This document shows positions 54,193-62,430 of a stretch of DNA of 64,000 nt, one piece after another. The position numbers and the translations under genes are program-made. Within the stretch, counting starts at the first letter, position 1; each line of letters starts with the position of its first letter. This DNA is from Starkeya sp. ORNL1 (GTDB taxonomy: Bacteria > Pseudomonadota > Alphaproteobacteria > Rhizobiales > Xanthobacteraceae). Below the pieces are notes generated by a model. That model did not search any database and was not told the DNA's origin. It saw nothing but the letters and a program-made list of their open reading frames with translations. Where the stretch lies: the NCBI RefSeq assembly GCF_012971745.1, contig NZ_CP048834.1, positions 5,775,001 to 5,839,000 on the forward strand, written 5' to 3'.

Positions 54193-54708
54193 CTACGCGC
54201 TTGGCTGAGCGCCGCTGCTCTGGCGGCGCCGGCGTGTCGCGGCTTTCGGCTTGGTGTCGAGGGACCGGGCGAATTCGAGGATGAGATCGCCAAGCTCGGT
54301 TTCGTCGATCAGCGTCGCGGCATCCTGCGGCGCCATCCAGCTTTGGGTGCGTTCGTGCTTTTCAGGCCAGTCGGTCAGTTGACGCGTGACGCGCAGCGGG
54401 TAAACCGAAACCTTCACCAGTACGAAACTCGCGGGCAGCCGCTTCCAGTACTGGTATTTGCCGATGCTGCGATGGCCGACTTCGCCGACCAGGCCGGCTT
54501 CCTGCCGGGCCTCGATCTCCGCGGTCTTCCAGCTCTTGCGATTGCGTATCGGCCAGCCCTTCGGAATGACCACGCGCCTTGTCTCGCGCGAGCTCATCAC
54601 CAGGATCTCGATCTCGCCGTCCTCGTTGCGCACGTAAGGGAGCGCCGCGTACTGCTGTAGCGGCCGGCCGTCCGAGAGGCGTTTTTTCTTGGTGCTCGAC
54701 TTCGCCAT
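54193..54708 (-). CDS. NUDIX hydrolase, DIPP-like, with altered Nudix box
   Basis: A 171-residue protein of the diphosphoinositol-polyphosphate-phosphohydrolase-like bacterial group (VVIPKGWPIRNRKSWKTAEI followed by EARQEAGLVG). In the Nudix box GX5EX7REUXEEXGU the R is Ile, as in this subgroup, but the first Glu of the EE pair is Gln and the first E of the box is Arg. The key remaining acids are Glu-Ala-Arg-Gln-Glu. A basic N terminus (KSSTKKKR) and tail (TRRRRQ) are present. Activity may be weakened. Confidence 0.85.
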   Translation of the reverse strand: MAKSSTKKKRLSDGRPLQQYAALPYVRNEDGEIEILVMSSRETRRVVIPKGWPIRNRKSWKTAEIEARQEAGLVGEVGHRSIGKYQYWKRLPASFVLVKVSVYPLRVTRQLTDWPEKHERTQSWMAPQDAATLIDETELGDLILEFARSLDTKPKAATRRRRQSSGAQPSA

Positions 54709-54790
54709 AATGGGAGAAATATACGGCCTTCCTTTATGTTCCGTAGAAAATTCGGTGCGTTATCCGCCTAAAAATGAGGTTTCAAACCGC

Positions 54791-55189
54791 ATGTCGACGG
54801 AACTTACCGTGCTGGCGCTAACGCTCATGCTTGCGCTCATACAAATAGTCCTTCCGGCGCTGCTTCGCCATAGGGAAACCGGCATTGCCTACAATGCGGG
54901 TCCGCGTGACGAGCCGGGTCCGCCGGTCGGCGCCGTCACCGGGCGATTGCGGCGCGCCCAGGCAAACCTGTTCGAAACGCTGCCATTGTTCGCGACCGCG
55001 GTGCTCATTGCCCATGTCGCCGGCCGTGAGGGCACGCTCACGCTCTGGGGTGTCTGGCTCTATCTCGCGGCGCGCATCGCCTATGTGCCGCTCTACGCCT
55101 TTGGCATAGCCTATGTGCGCTCCGCCGCCTGGCTGATATCGCTCTCCGGGCTCGGTCTGCTATTGCTGGCGATACTTCTGCCAGCGTGA
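54791..55189 (+). CDS. MAPEG-family membrane protein
   Basis: A 132-residue four-helix membrane protein: first helix LTVLALTLMLALIQIVLPAL, the family core RLRRAQANLFETLPLFATAV, then WLYLAARIAYVPLYAFGIAY and a last hydrophobic helix. The ANxxExxP-type signature is that of MAPEG proteins (glutathione-related membrane enzymes). Start chosen at ATG 54791; the upstream frame is non-coding in character. Divergent from the NUDIX gene across 82 bp. Substrate unknown. Confidence 0.9.
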   Translation: MSTELTVLALTLMLALIQIVLPALLRHRETGIAYNAGPRDEPGPPVGAVTGRLRRAQANLFETLPLFATAVLIAHVAGREGTLTLWGVWLYLAARIAYVPLYAFGIAYVRSAAWLISLSGLGLLLLAILLPA

Positions 55190-55198
55190 CGGGCGGCC

Positions 55199-55314
55199 CT
55201 GGAGCTTATCCCACAAAAGTGGGACCGCCTTTGCGATCAGGATAGGCTCCAGGCTATTGAATCTAGAGCACCTTCTTGTCGTTCGGATGATTCCATCCGA
55301 ACGGAAAGGGCTAT
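55199..55314 (-). repeat. Inverted relative of the 117-bp repeat, second variant
   Basis: Ends ATCCGAACGGAAAGGGCTAT, the inverse of the left end of copies A-C, and shares TATTGAATCTAGAGCA with their centre. Its left module, CCCACAAAAGTGGG, is a short hairpin different from that at 38675-38788. It lies between the MAPEG and hydrolase genes. Confidence 0.8.
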
Positions 55315-55343
55315 ACCCTGCATGTCTGATGTCCGGGTGTCCA

Positions 55344-55910
55344 ATGGCCATCGATCTCTCCACGCTCGATTTCCTCGTCGTTCCCGGCCGCGAGAATGCG
55401 CCGGCCGAACATTGGCAGTCGCATTGGCTCGGCGCCCTGCCGAACTCGAGCCGGGTGCTGCAGGAAGACTGGAGCCGTCCGGATGTCGCCGCCTGGACCG
55501 GGCGGCTCGACGCTGTGGTGGCGAGCGCGCCGCGGCGCGTGGTGCTGATCGGCCATTCGGTTGCGGTGGCGACCATCCTTCGCTGGGCCGCTGCCGCCGG
55601 GCCTGAGCAGGTGGCGAAGGTGGCGGCGGCGTTCCTTGCCGCCCCGACCAATGTCGATGATCCCGACCCGTCCTTCGACATCGTGCGCAGCTTCGCTCCG
55701 ATGCCGCTCGGCAAGCTGCCGTTTCCCGCACTGGTCGCGGCGAGCCGGGACGATCCGCGCGTCACCTTCCCGCAGGCGCGGGCGTTTGCCTATGCCTGGG
55801 GCGCGGATTTCGCCGATGTCGGCGAACTCGGCCATATCGGCAGCGCCGCCCGGCTCGGCGTGTGGCCGGCCGGGCTGCTGCTGCTTGGCGGGCTGCTCGC
55901 CCGGGTCTGA
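55344..55910 (+). CDS. RBBP9/YdeN-family alpha/beta hydrolase
   Basis: A 188-residue small serine hydrolase. Opening segment FLVVPGRENAPAEHWQSHWL is typical of the family; the nucleophile Ser is in VVLIGHSVAVATILRW, the acid in VAASRDDPRVTFPQA and the His in GELGHIGSAARLG. Start chosen at ATG 55344; upstream codons derive from the repeat. Substrate unknown, with esterases and peptidases in the family. Converges on the LprI-like gene. Confidence 0.9.
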   Translation: MAIDLSTLDFLVVPGRENAPAEHWQSHWLGALPNSSRVLQEDWSRPDVAAWTGRLDAVVASAPRRVVLIGHSVAVATILRWAAAAGPEQVAKVAAAFLAAPTNVDDPDPSFDIVRSFAPMPLGKLPFPALVAASRDDPRVTFPQARAFAYAWGADFADVGELGHIGSAARLGVWPAGLLLLGGLLARV

Positions 55911-56567
55911 TTACTTGTAGGAGGCGCAGAAGGCCGGTGCGCCGGCGCCGATCATGGCGCAGCCGCGCTTGATCTCGTCGGTGATGAGGCTGCACGCATT
56001 CTGCGCATTGCAAGGCGGATGGGTCGCCGGCGATACCTCGGTGCATTGCTGCACATATTGCTGGGCCTTCGCCGCGCCTGCGGTCTGACGGCAGGGAGCG
56101 TTGTCGCCCGCAGCTGCGGGCGTGGCCGCCGGAGCGGGTTGTGCCGCCGCTTGGGTCAGCGGCACGCAGCTGGTGTCGCCGCTCGGGCAGTCGAGATAGT
56201 GGTCGAGCGTTGCGGTGCGCTGCTGCGTCAGCTCGGTAAGGCAGTTCGTGACCAGCAGCGGATAGATCGAGCCGTTGGAATAGGACGCGGTCTCGAAGGC
56301 GCATTGCTTGTCGCGGAATGCCACCCACGCCCGCTGCGCATCGCGCAGCCTCTCCTGGTCATCCTTGCCGAGCCGGGCCATCAGCGTCTTGTAGCGCTCG
56401 TTGAGCCTGGCGTCCGCGGTGTCATGCGCTGCCTTGTAGCAGGCGTTCATCGCCGGCGTATTGAGGGCGCTGCTGCAATCGGGCGCCTGGGGCGCACCGG
56501 ATTGCGCCATACCTGGCGAGGCCAGCGCGACGAGGATGGAGATGGCAAGGAGCAGGCCAAGGCGCAT
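55911..56567 (-). CDS. Secreted LprI/DUF1311-family protein (lysozyme-inhibitor-like)
   Basis: A 218-residue exported protein with a Sec signal (LGLLLAISILVALASPGMAQ). The LprI-type domain covers residues ~28-125 with paired Cys: DCSSALNTPAMNACYKAAHD, LRDAQRAWVAFRDKQCAFET and LVTNCLTELTQQRTATL. An Ala/Pro-rich linker leads to a second Cys-rich part (QQCTEVSPATHPPCNAQNAC) that is not part of the known domain. Starts directly after the stop codon of the small upstream gene. Confidence 0.85.
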   Translation of the reverse strand: MRLGLLLAISILVALASPGMAQSGAPQAPDCSSALNTPAMNACYKAAHDTADARLNERYKTLMARLGKDDQERLRDAQRAWVAFRDKQCAFETASYSNGSIYPLLVTNCLTELTQQRTATLDHYLDCPSGDTSCVPLTQAAAQPAPAATPAAAGDNAPCRQTAGAAKAQQYVQQCTEVSPATHPPCNAQNACSLITDEIKRGCAMIGAGAPAFCASYK

Positions 56568-56780
56568 TCACATCTTCTCCGCCAGCATCGCGAGGATCGC
56601 CTGCGCGACCTCCTTGGTCACACGGCGTTTGTACTTGCGATGGACGACCTGGCCATTGTGATACACGTCCTGCTCGACATAGAGCACCGCGCCATCCCAG
56701 CGCAGGATGTTGTCGGATTCGACGGTTTCGATCACGCCCATTTCCGGAATGAGATGGCCTTCATTGGTGCGGCTCAGCAT
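56568..56780 (-). CDS. Small conserved hypothetical protein
   Basis: A 70-residue soluble protein (MLSRTNEGHLIPEMGVIETV; VVHRKYKRRVTKEVAQAILA). The rhythm of aromatic and charged residues suggests a small beta fold with a C-terminal helix. A strong AGGAGGAAAG precedes ATG 56780, and its stop abuts the LprI-like start with no gap, so both are one operon. No family recognised. Confidence 0.75.
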   Translation of the reverse strand: MLSRTNEGHLIPEMGVIETVESDNILRWDGAVLYVEQDVYHNGQVVHRKYKRRVTKEVAQAILAMLAEKM

Positions 56781-56999
56781 CAGGCTTTCCTCCTGCGTCT
56801 CTTATGTGTCACGGTTTTTTCCGTTCCGTGAAATTTCGATGATAGCGCGAGCTTTGCCGCGTGGCGCGAAAATGCCGCTAGGGCGCGAAGATTAATTCCG
56901 TAGCTGCCCGGGAACTCGCGATTGGCTGCAACGTTTCGCGTGTGGGGTTCCCGACGGTGCGCCCGGTTCGGTTCGCGCGCCCAAAAGCAGGGTAGGACA

Positions 57000-57290
57000 A
57001 TGAACATCAACGCCAAGCTGCCCGAAAAGCCGCACACCTCCCGCCGGATCGTGGTCACGGTGGGCATTGAGCGCATCGAGATCCGCTCGCTGCGCAGCGC
57101 TGTCGAGTTGCTGCGTTCACTTCGCGCCGACATCTGCGGCGAGCAGGCGGCGCGGCTGTGCGCGCAGATGCAGGAGGCGCGCTCGCCGGCCGATGTCGAT
57201 GCCGCGTGGCTGGCCTTCTGCCGCTGGGCAGGAGCTTGCGGTCTCACCGGTGGCGATGACGGCCACCATCCGGTCAAGCGGGCGGCGTGA
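57000..57290 (+). CDS. Small DUF982-like protein
   Basis: A 96-residue soluble protein. The pattern IRSLRSAVELLRSLRADICG followed by ARSPADVDAAWLAFCRWAGA resembles DUF982 proteins, abundant in Hyphomicrobiales and of unknown function. Start chosen at ATG 57000 (MNINAKLPEK), ahead of the conserved part. Its last 17 bp overlap the end of the convergent PAP2 gene. Confidence 0.65.
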   Translation: MNINAKLPEKPHTSRRIVVTVGIERIEIRSLRSAVELLRSLRADICGEQAARLCAQMQEARSPADVDAAWLAFCRWAGACGLTGGDDGHHPVKRAA

Positions 57291-58005
57291 CCTCTTCGGA
57301 CGGCGTCGGCTCGATGTCGCCGTGACGTTGCAGCCAGAGCGCAACGGTCCAGCAGATCAAGGCCCAGGCGCTGCCGGCGCACCAGCCGGCCAGCACGTCG
57401 GTCGGCCAGTGCACGCCGAGATAGACCCGGCTGACGCCGACCATCAGCGTCAGCAGCACGGCGACGGTCAGCACATAGATCTTGATACGGCGGCGCGGCT
57501 GGGTGCGCGCCAGCAGCGCGCCGAGCGTGAGATAGGTGACCGCGGAGCCCATGGCATGCCCGCTCGGAAAGCTGAGCGTGCTGACCTCGACGAGATGGGC
57601 CACCAGATCGGGGCGCGGACGGTCGAAGCCGAACTTCAGGACATAGGTCAGCAGCGCGCCGCCTGACACCGCGATGGCGACGAGCGCGGCGCTCGCGCGC
57701 TTGCCGTCCATGACGAGATAGAACACCGCCGCCAGCGTCACGATGGTGAGCACCGTGGTCGAGCCCAGGCTGGTGATGTCGCGCATCATGATCTCGAACC
57801 AGGGCGGACCGATCGGATCGGCGAGGTCGTTCGGATTGCGGAAAGCCCGCAGCAGCCGCTCGTCGAAGCCGTGGGTTTCACCCTCCAGCACGTCTTCGGC
57901 GATCAGCGCGAAGGCGAACAGCGCGCTTGCCGCGCCGAGCAGCGTGACCAGCGTGCCGGATTCTGCAGTGATCGAGGCGGGCAGCCATCGCGCCGGGCGC
58001 ACCAT
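57274..58005 (-). CDS. PAP2-family membrane phosphatase
   Basis: A 243-residue protein with about six membrane segments and the full acid-phosphatase signature: KFGFDRPRP, SFPSGHAMGSAVT and SRVYLGVHWPTDVLAG. Such enzymes dephosphorylate undecaprenyl diphosphate, phosphatidic acid or lipid A. Start ATG 58005 with GGAGAG upstream. Confidence 0.92.
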   Translation of the reverse strand: MVRPARWLPASITAESGTLVTLLGAASALFAFALIAEDVLEGETHGFDERLLRAFRNPNDLADPIGPPWFEIMMRDITSLGSTTVLTIVTLAAVFYLVMDGKRASAALVAIAVSGGALLTYVLKFGFDRPRPDLVAHLVEVSTLSFPSGHAMGSAVTYLTLGALLARTQPRRRIKIYVLTVAVLLTLMVGVSRVYLGVHWPTDVLAGWCAGSAWALICWTVALWLQRHGDIEPTPSEEVTPPA

Positions 58006-58102
58006 GTTCTCTCCGAATCTAATCTCAGGATCATTTCGTAATGCGTGCGGAACCAAAGTCCAGAGCGTGGGGTTTCAGTGATGGCACACAATGGAGGCGA
58101 CC

Positions 58103-58186
58103 ATGCTGAAGGGCGGACTTCTCTGGCTTCTCGGAATTCCCCTGCCGATCATCCTCGGTCTGTGGCTGTTCGGCTTTCTGCACTAG
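58103..58186 (+). CDS. 27-residue membrane microprotein
   Basis: ATG 58103 with GGAGG 5-9 nt before it encodes MLKGGLLWLLGIPLPIILGL then WLFGFLH and a TAG stop: a single strongly hydrophobic helix with a Pro-kinked centre and His end. Followed at 26 bp by the DUF3008 gene. The excellent ribosome-binding site and composition support it. Confidence 0.6.
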   Translation: MLKGGLLWLLGIPLPIILGLWLFGFLH

Positions 58187-58212
58187 GGCTTCATCCTGAT
58201 CGGAGGTCGGCC

Positions 58213-58404
58213 ATGCCGGCAAAATCCAAGGCGCAGCAGAAGGCGGCGGGCGCGGCGCTCGCCGCCAAGCGCGGCGAAGAGCCGAAGAGCGCGCTCAAGG
58301 GCGCCTCGAAGGGCATGTATGAATCAATGAGCGAGAAGCAGCTTGACGAACTCGCCTCGACCAAGCGCAAGGGCAAGCCCGAACACGTTGCGAAGGGCCA
58401 TTAA
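58213..58404 (+). CDS. DUF3008-family small basic protein
   Basis: A 63-residue Lys/Ala-rich protein: PAKSKAQQKAAGAALAAKRG, SALKGASKGMYESMSEKQLD and TKRKGKPEHVAKGH, the full-length pattern of DUF3008. Likely unstructured or helical and possibly stress related; no function is established. GGAGG precedes ATG 58213. Confidence 0.9.
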   Translation: MPAKSKAQQKAAGAALAAKRGEEPKSALKGASKGMYESMSEKQLDELASTKRKGKPEHVAKGH

Positions 58405-58464
58405 GACCACTGAGGCGAAACGGTTTCCTTAGGGGTTGAGTTGAGTCATTTTAGCGGGCGTCCG

Positions 58465-58513
58465 GAGCATGATGCCGAAAAGTGCGAAGCGGTTTTCGGA
58501 TAACATCATGCTC
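58465..58513. repeat. GAGCATGATG palindromic repeat
   Basis: GAGCATGATG-CCGAAAA ... GGTTTTCGG-ATAACATCATGCTC forms an imperfect stem of about 20 bp. This element is widespread between genes of Hyphomicrobiales. It sits between the DUF3008 and MHYT kinase genes. Confidence 0.85.
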
Positions 58514-58639
58514 CGTCTGTTTGGAATCGATTACGTTTCATGAAACGTGATCGAGGGCATTCGAGCGTCGAGTTGCCATGTCCGCCCGCCCCGAAAAGTG
58601 CGCCCGCCCGCAACCGTACGCGCGTCCGGAGCCGCGGCC

Positions 58640-60943
58640 GTGAGCACGCTCGGCTCCCAAAGCCCATCGCTGATCGCGCTGTCGATCCTCATTGCCATGG
58701 CGGCGTCCTTCACTGCGCTCGACCTTGCCGGGCGCATCCGCCACGCTGACGGCTGGGGGCGCAGGGCTTGGCTCGGCGCTGCCGCGCTCGTGCTCGGCGG
58801 CGGCATCTGGTCGATGCACTTCGTCGGCATACTGGCCTTCAGCGCGGTGATGCCGGCCACCTATGATGTCCAGCTGACGCTGCTTTCCTTCATCATCGCG
58901 CTGCTTGCCACCGGCTTCGGGTTCTATGTCGCCAGCCGCGACCAGGTAACGCTGCCTTTGATCGCCCTCAGCGGCGTCATCATGGGGTTCGGCATCGCCG
59001 GAATGCACTATACCGGCATGGCGGCGATGCATGTCGGCGCGCGCCTGAGCTACGACCCGTTTTATGTGGTGCTGTCCATCCTGATCGCGATCGGCGCGTC
59101 CACGGCGGCACTGTGGCTCGCCTTTCGCACGCATTCGCTGGGTCAGAAGCTCGCCGCCGCTGTCGCCATGGGCATTGCCATTTCCGGCATGCACTATGTC
59201 GCGATCTTCGGCACCGATTTCCAGATGCATCCCGCTGACCACCTCGCCGTCGAGCCCGCGCTGGTCGGCAGTGTGCAACTCGTCGTCGGGGTGACCGCCG
59301 CCACCTTCGTGATCCTGTGCGCGGCAGCCATGGCGGCGATCTACGACCGGCGGTTCGCCTCACTGGCGGATCGCGAGGCTATCGTGCTGCGCGAGAGCGA
59401 GGAGCGCTTTCGCTTCCTCTACCGCAAGACGCCGCTGCCACTGCATTCGCTCGGCCCCGACGGGCGCATCGAGCAGGTCAGCGATCGCTGGCTGGCGCTG
59501 CTCGGCTATGAGCGCGAGGACGTCATCGGCCATCCGATCACCGACTTCATGACGCCGGATTCCACCCGGCAGCGCAATGAGGAGCATTGGCCGCGACTGC
59601 TCGCCAGCGGCGAATTGCGCGAGGCGGAATACCGGCTGGTGGCGAAGGACGGGCGGGTGTTCGACTGCATTCTCTCCGCCGTTGCCGAGCGCGATGATGA
59701 TGGCAACATCCTCCGCACATTGTGCGGCCTGATCGATGTCACCGAGCGCCGACGCGCCGAAGAGGCGCTGCGGCAGGCGCAGAAGCTGGAGGCCGTCGGC
59801 CAGCTGACGGGTGGTATCGCCCATGATTTCAACAATCTGCTGGCGGTCATCCTCGGCAATCTGGAGCTTGCCCGCAAGCGCGCGCCGGATGATGCGCGCC
59901 TGCTCCGGCTGATCGACAACACCATCCAGGGCGCCCAGCGCGGCGCGGCGCTGACGCAGCGCATGCTCGCCTTCGCCCGCCGGCAGGATCTGAAGCCAGA
60001 GCCGGTGGATGTGCCCGACCTCGTGCTCGGCATGGCGGACCTGCTGCGCCGCTCCATCGGTCCGAGCGTGCGCATCGAGACGCGCTTTCCGCTCGGCCTG
60101 GCGCGGGCGCGCGTCGACGCCAACCAGCTCGAACTCGCCTTGCTGAACCTTGCGGTGAATTCGCGCGACGCCATGCCGAATGGCGGCTCCATCGTGATCG
60201 CGGCGCGCGAGGAGGAAGTCGCCAATGACGCCTCCGAGGGCAGCGACGGCAGCGGCCTGGCGAACGGGCATTATTTCTGCCTTTCGGTCAGCGACGACGG
60301 GCCGGGCATGGACCGGGCGACGCTGGCCCGAGCCACCGAGCCGTTCTTCACCACCAAGGGCGTCGGCAAGGGCACCGGGCTCGGGCTCGCCATGGTGCAC
60401 GGCCTCGCCGCGCAGTCCGGCGGCCGGCTGGTGCTCAAGAGCCAGGTGGGCGAGGGGACCACGGCAGAGATCTGGCTGCCGATCGCCGGCGTCCGGCCCG
60501 AAGTCGTGCCACCGGTGGCGCTGGTTCCCGAGGCACCGCCGGTGCCGCAGGGCGTGAGTTCGGTGCTGGTGGTGGATGACGACATTCTGGTGCTGACCTC
60601 CACCGCTGCCATGCTGGAGGACCTCGGCTATGCCACCGCGGAGGCCTCCACCGGCATGCAGGCACTGGAATTGCTGGAATCCGGCCGGACCTTCGACGTC
60701 GTGCTCACCGACCAGGCGATGCCGGGCATGACCGGCGTACAGCTTGCCGCGGCGATCAAGGCGCGCTGGCCCAATCTGCCGGTGGTGCTCGGCACCGGCT
60801 ATGCCGAATTGCCCGAAGGCGCCGATCCGGACCTGCTGCGGCTTGGCAAGCCGTTCAGCCGCGACAGCCTGGAGCGGGCCGTGACGTCGGCGGCGCGCAG
60901 CCGCCGCGGCAATGTGGTGACGCTGCAGCCGCGCCACGCCTGA
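58640..60943 (+). CDS. Hybrid sensor kinase: MHYT - PAS - histidine kinase - receiver
   Basis: A 767-residue membrane signalling protein. Residues 1-245 carry seven helices with three MHYT copies (IWSMHFVGI, AGMHYTGMAAMH, SGMHYVAIFG), thought to bind metal and sense a diatomic gas or redox state. A PAS domain (LHSLGPDGRIEQVSDRWLAL) is followed by a kinase core with H-box TGGIAHDFNNLLAVILGN, catalytic domain (VSDDGPGMD; GTGLGLAMVHGL) and a C-terminal receiver domain (VLVVDDDILVLTS; Asp in VVLTDQAMPGM; Lys in LGKPF). Start chosen at GTG 58640 with GGAG upstream; the longer frame to 58547 lacks a signal of use. Confidence 0.9.
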   Translation: MSTLGSQSPSLIALSILIAMAASFTALDLAGRIRHADGWGRRAWLGAAALVLGGGIWSMHFVGILAFSAVMPATYDVQLTLLSFIIALLATGFGFYVASRDQVTLPLIALSGVIMGFGIAGMHYTGMAAMHVGARLSYDPFYVVLSILIAIGASTAALWLAFRTHSLGQKLAAAVAMGIAISGMHYVAIFGTDFQMHPADHLAVEPALVGSVQLVVGVTAATFVILCAAAMAAIYDRRFASLADREAIVLRESEERFRFLYRKTPLPLHSLGPDGRIEQVSDRWLALLGYEREDVIGHPITDFMTPDSTRQRNEEHWPRLLASGELREAEYRLVAKDGRVFDCILSAVAERDDDGNILRTLCGLIDVTERRRAEEALRQAQKLEAVGQLTGGIAHDFNNLLAVILGNLELARKRAPDDARLLRLIDNTIQGAQRGAALTQRMLAFARRQDLKPEPVDVPDLVLGMADLLRRSIGPSVRIETRFPLGLARARVDANQLELALLNLAVNSRDAMPNGGSIVIAAREEEVANDASEGSDGSGLANGHYFCLSVSDDGPGMDRATLARATEPFFTTKGVGKGTGLGLAMVHGLAAQSGGRLVLKSQVGEGTTAEIWLPIAGVRPEVVPPVALVPEAPPVPQGVSSVLVVDDDILVLTSTAAMLEDLGYATAEASTGMQALELLESGRTFDVVLTDQAMPGMTGVQLAAAIKARWPNLPVVLGTGYAELPEGADPDLLRLGKPFSRDSLERAVTSAARSRRGNVVTLQPRHA

Positions 60944-61026
60944 CATTCGTTCGCGGCTATTTGCGCCCGTGAATATTATTGACGGCACGGTGACATCGCG
61001 CCGGGGAAGGACTATATCGAAATCGT

Positions 61027-61133
61027 CCAGGGGAGCCTCGTCAGGAGGCTGAGAGGCCATCGGCGCAAGCGGAAATTCCGCAAGCGGCATGGCGACCCTT
61101 CGAACCTGATCCAGTTTGGACTGGCGGAGGGAG
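61027..61133 (+). ncRNA. TPP riboswitch (THI element)
   Basis: The conserved parts are present in order: GGGGAGCC, GGCTGAGAGG, a variable P3a arm (GCAAGCGGAAATTCCGC), GACCCTTCGAACCTGATC and ACTGGCGGAGGGAGGAG. It binds thiamine pyrophosphate and controls thiOSGE. The final GGAGGGAGGAGCG doubles as the thiO ribosome-binding site, so control is most likely on translation. Confidence 0.95.
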
Positions 61134-61139
61134 GAGCGA

Positions 61140-62243
61140 GTGACGTCTCCGAACATTGCATATGACGAAACCGCGACCGAGGCCGCGCGGGAGAGCTTGC
61201 CGCGTGGGCGCTGGGACGGCGACAACGCCATGCGTGTGACCGTGGTCGGCGCCGGCGTCGCTGGCCTGACCTGCGCCCACGCCTTCGCCAGACGTGGTGC
61301 GAAGGTTACCGTGGTGGAGCGCAATCCCGGCTCGGGGCAGGGCTGTTCCTGGTACGCCGGCGGCATGCTGGCGCCGTGGTGCGAGCGCGAGAGCGCGGAG
61401 CCGCTGGTCGCGGAACTCGGCTTCGAATCCCTCGAATACTGGCGCGCCGAGGTTCCCGACGTGCCGCTGGAGGGCAGCCTGGTATTGGCGCAGCCGCGCG
61501 ATTTGCCGGATCTGCGGCGCTTCGCCCGGCGCACCGAGGGTTTCGAATGGATCGACGGCGAGAAGCTCGGCGCGCTGGAGCCAGATCTCGATGGCCGCTT
61601 CGACCAGGGCCTGTTCTTTCCCACCGAAGCCCATCTCGAGCCGCGCAAGGCACTCGCCGCGCTGACACGCAAGCTGACCGACGAACTCGGCGTCGCCATC
61701 ATCTATCAGGAGAACGGGCTGGATGCCGAAGCCGGCCGCGCCGGCGAGAGCGACATCACCGTTGATTGCCGGGGTATTGCCGCCCGCGACCAGCTTGCTG
61801 ATCTCCGCGGCGTCAAGGGCGAGATGCTGGTGCTGTTCACCCGCGAGATCGCCTTGAAGCGCCCGGTGCGCATGCTGCATCCGCGCATCCCGGTCTATGT
61901 GGTGCCGCGCGGCGACGGGCATTTCATGATCGGCGCCACCTCGATCGAGAATGACGAGCGCGGCCGCGTCACCGGCCGCTCCATGCTGGAGCTGCTGTCC
62001 GCCGCCTATGCGCTGCACCCGGCGTTTGGCGAGGCCGAGGTGGTGGAGATCGGCGCCGATGTCCGTCCGGCCTTTCCCGACAATCTGCCGCGCATCCGCA
62101 AACGTGGGCAGACCATCTATGTCAACGGCTTCTACCGCCACGGCTTCCTTCTGGCTCCCGCGCTGGCGCGACGGGCGGCGGAGGTGGCGTTCGACGGGGC
62201 CCATTTCCCGGAGGTGATGGATGAACATCGTCGTGAATGGTGA
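61140..62243 (+). CDS. thiO: Glycine oxidase of thiamine-thiazole synthesis
   Basis: A ~367-residue FAD-dependent oxidase that forms the iminoglycine used by ThiG. Dinucleotide-binding motif VTVVGAGVAGLTCAHAFARR followed by GCSWYAGGMLAPWCERE, C-terminal GHFMIGATSIEN and VNGFYRHGFLLAPALA. Start taken as GTG 61140 directly behind the riboswitch's GGAGG; ATG 61230, just before the FAD motif, is an alternative with no good ribosome-binding site. First gene of the thiOSGE operon. Overlaps thiS by 23 nt. Confidence 0.92.
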   Translation: MTSPNIAYDETATEAARESLPRGRWDGDNAMRVTVVGAGVAGLTCAHAFARRGAKVTVVERNPGSGQGCSWYAGGMLAPWCERESAEPLVAELGFESLEYWRAEVPDVPLEGSLVLAQPRDLPDLRRFARRTEGFEWIDGEKLGALEPDLDGRFDQGLFFPTEAHLEPRKALAALTRKLTDELGVAIIYQENGLDAEAGRAGESDITVDCRGIAARDQLADLRGVKGEMLVLFTREIALKRPVRMLHPRIPVYVVPRGDGHFMIGATSIENDERGRVTGRSMLELLSAAYALHPAFGEAEVVEIGADVRPAFPDNLPRIRKRGQTIYVNGFYRHGFLLAPALARRAAEVAFDGAHFPEVMDEHRREW

Positions 62244-62418
62244 GGCGTCGCAGACCGGCGCCCGCACGCTCGCCGAACTCATCGTCGAACTCGAGCTCGG
62301 CGATGCCAAGGTAGCGACGGCACTGAACGGCGCCATGGTGCGTGCGGTCAAGCGCGACGCCACGCCGATCGCGGAAGGTGACCGCGTGGAAATCCTCGCC
62401 CCCATGCAGGGCGGCTGA
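62221..62418 (+). CDS. thiS: Sulfur-carrier protein ThiS
   Basis: A 65-residue ubiquitin-like protein ending in the essential Gly-Gly (EILAPMQGG). It is thiocarboxylated and donates sulfur to the thiazole ring made by ThiG. GGAGGT lies 5 nt before ATG 62221, within the end of thiO. Confidence 0.95.
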   Translation: MNIVVNGEASQTGARTLAELIVELELGDAKVATALNGAMVRAVKRDATPIAEGDRVEILAPMQGG

Positions 62419-62430
62419 GAGGACGCAAGA

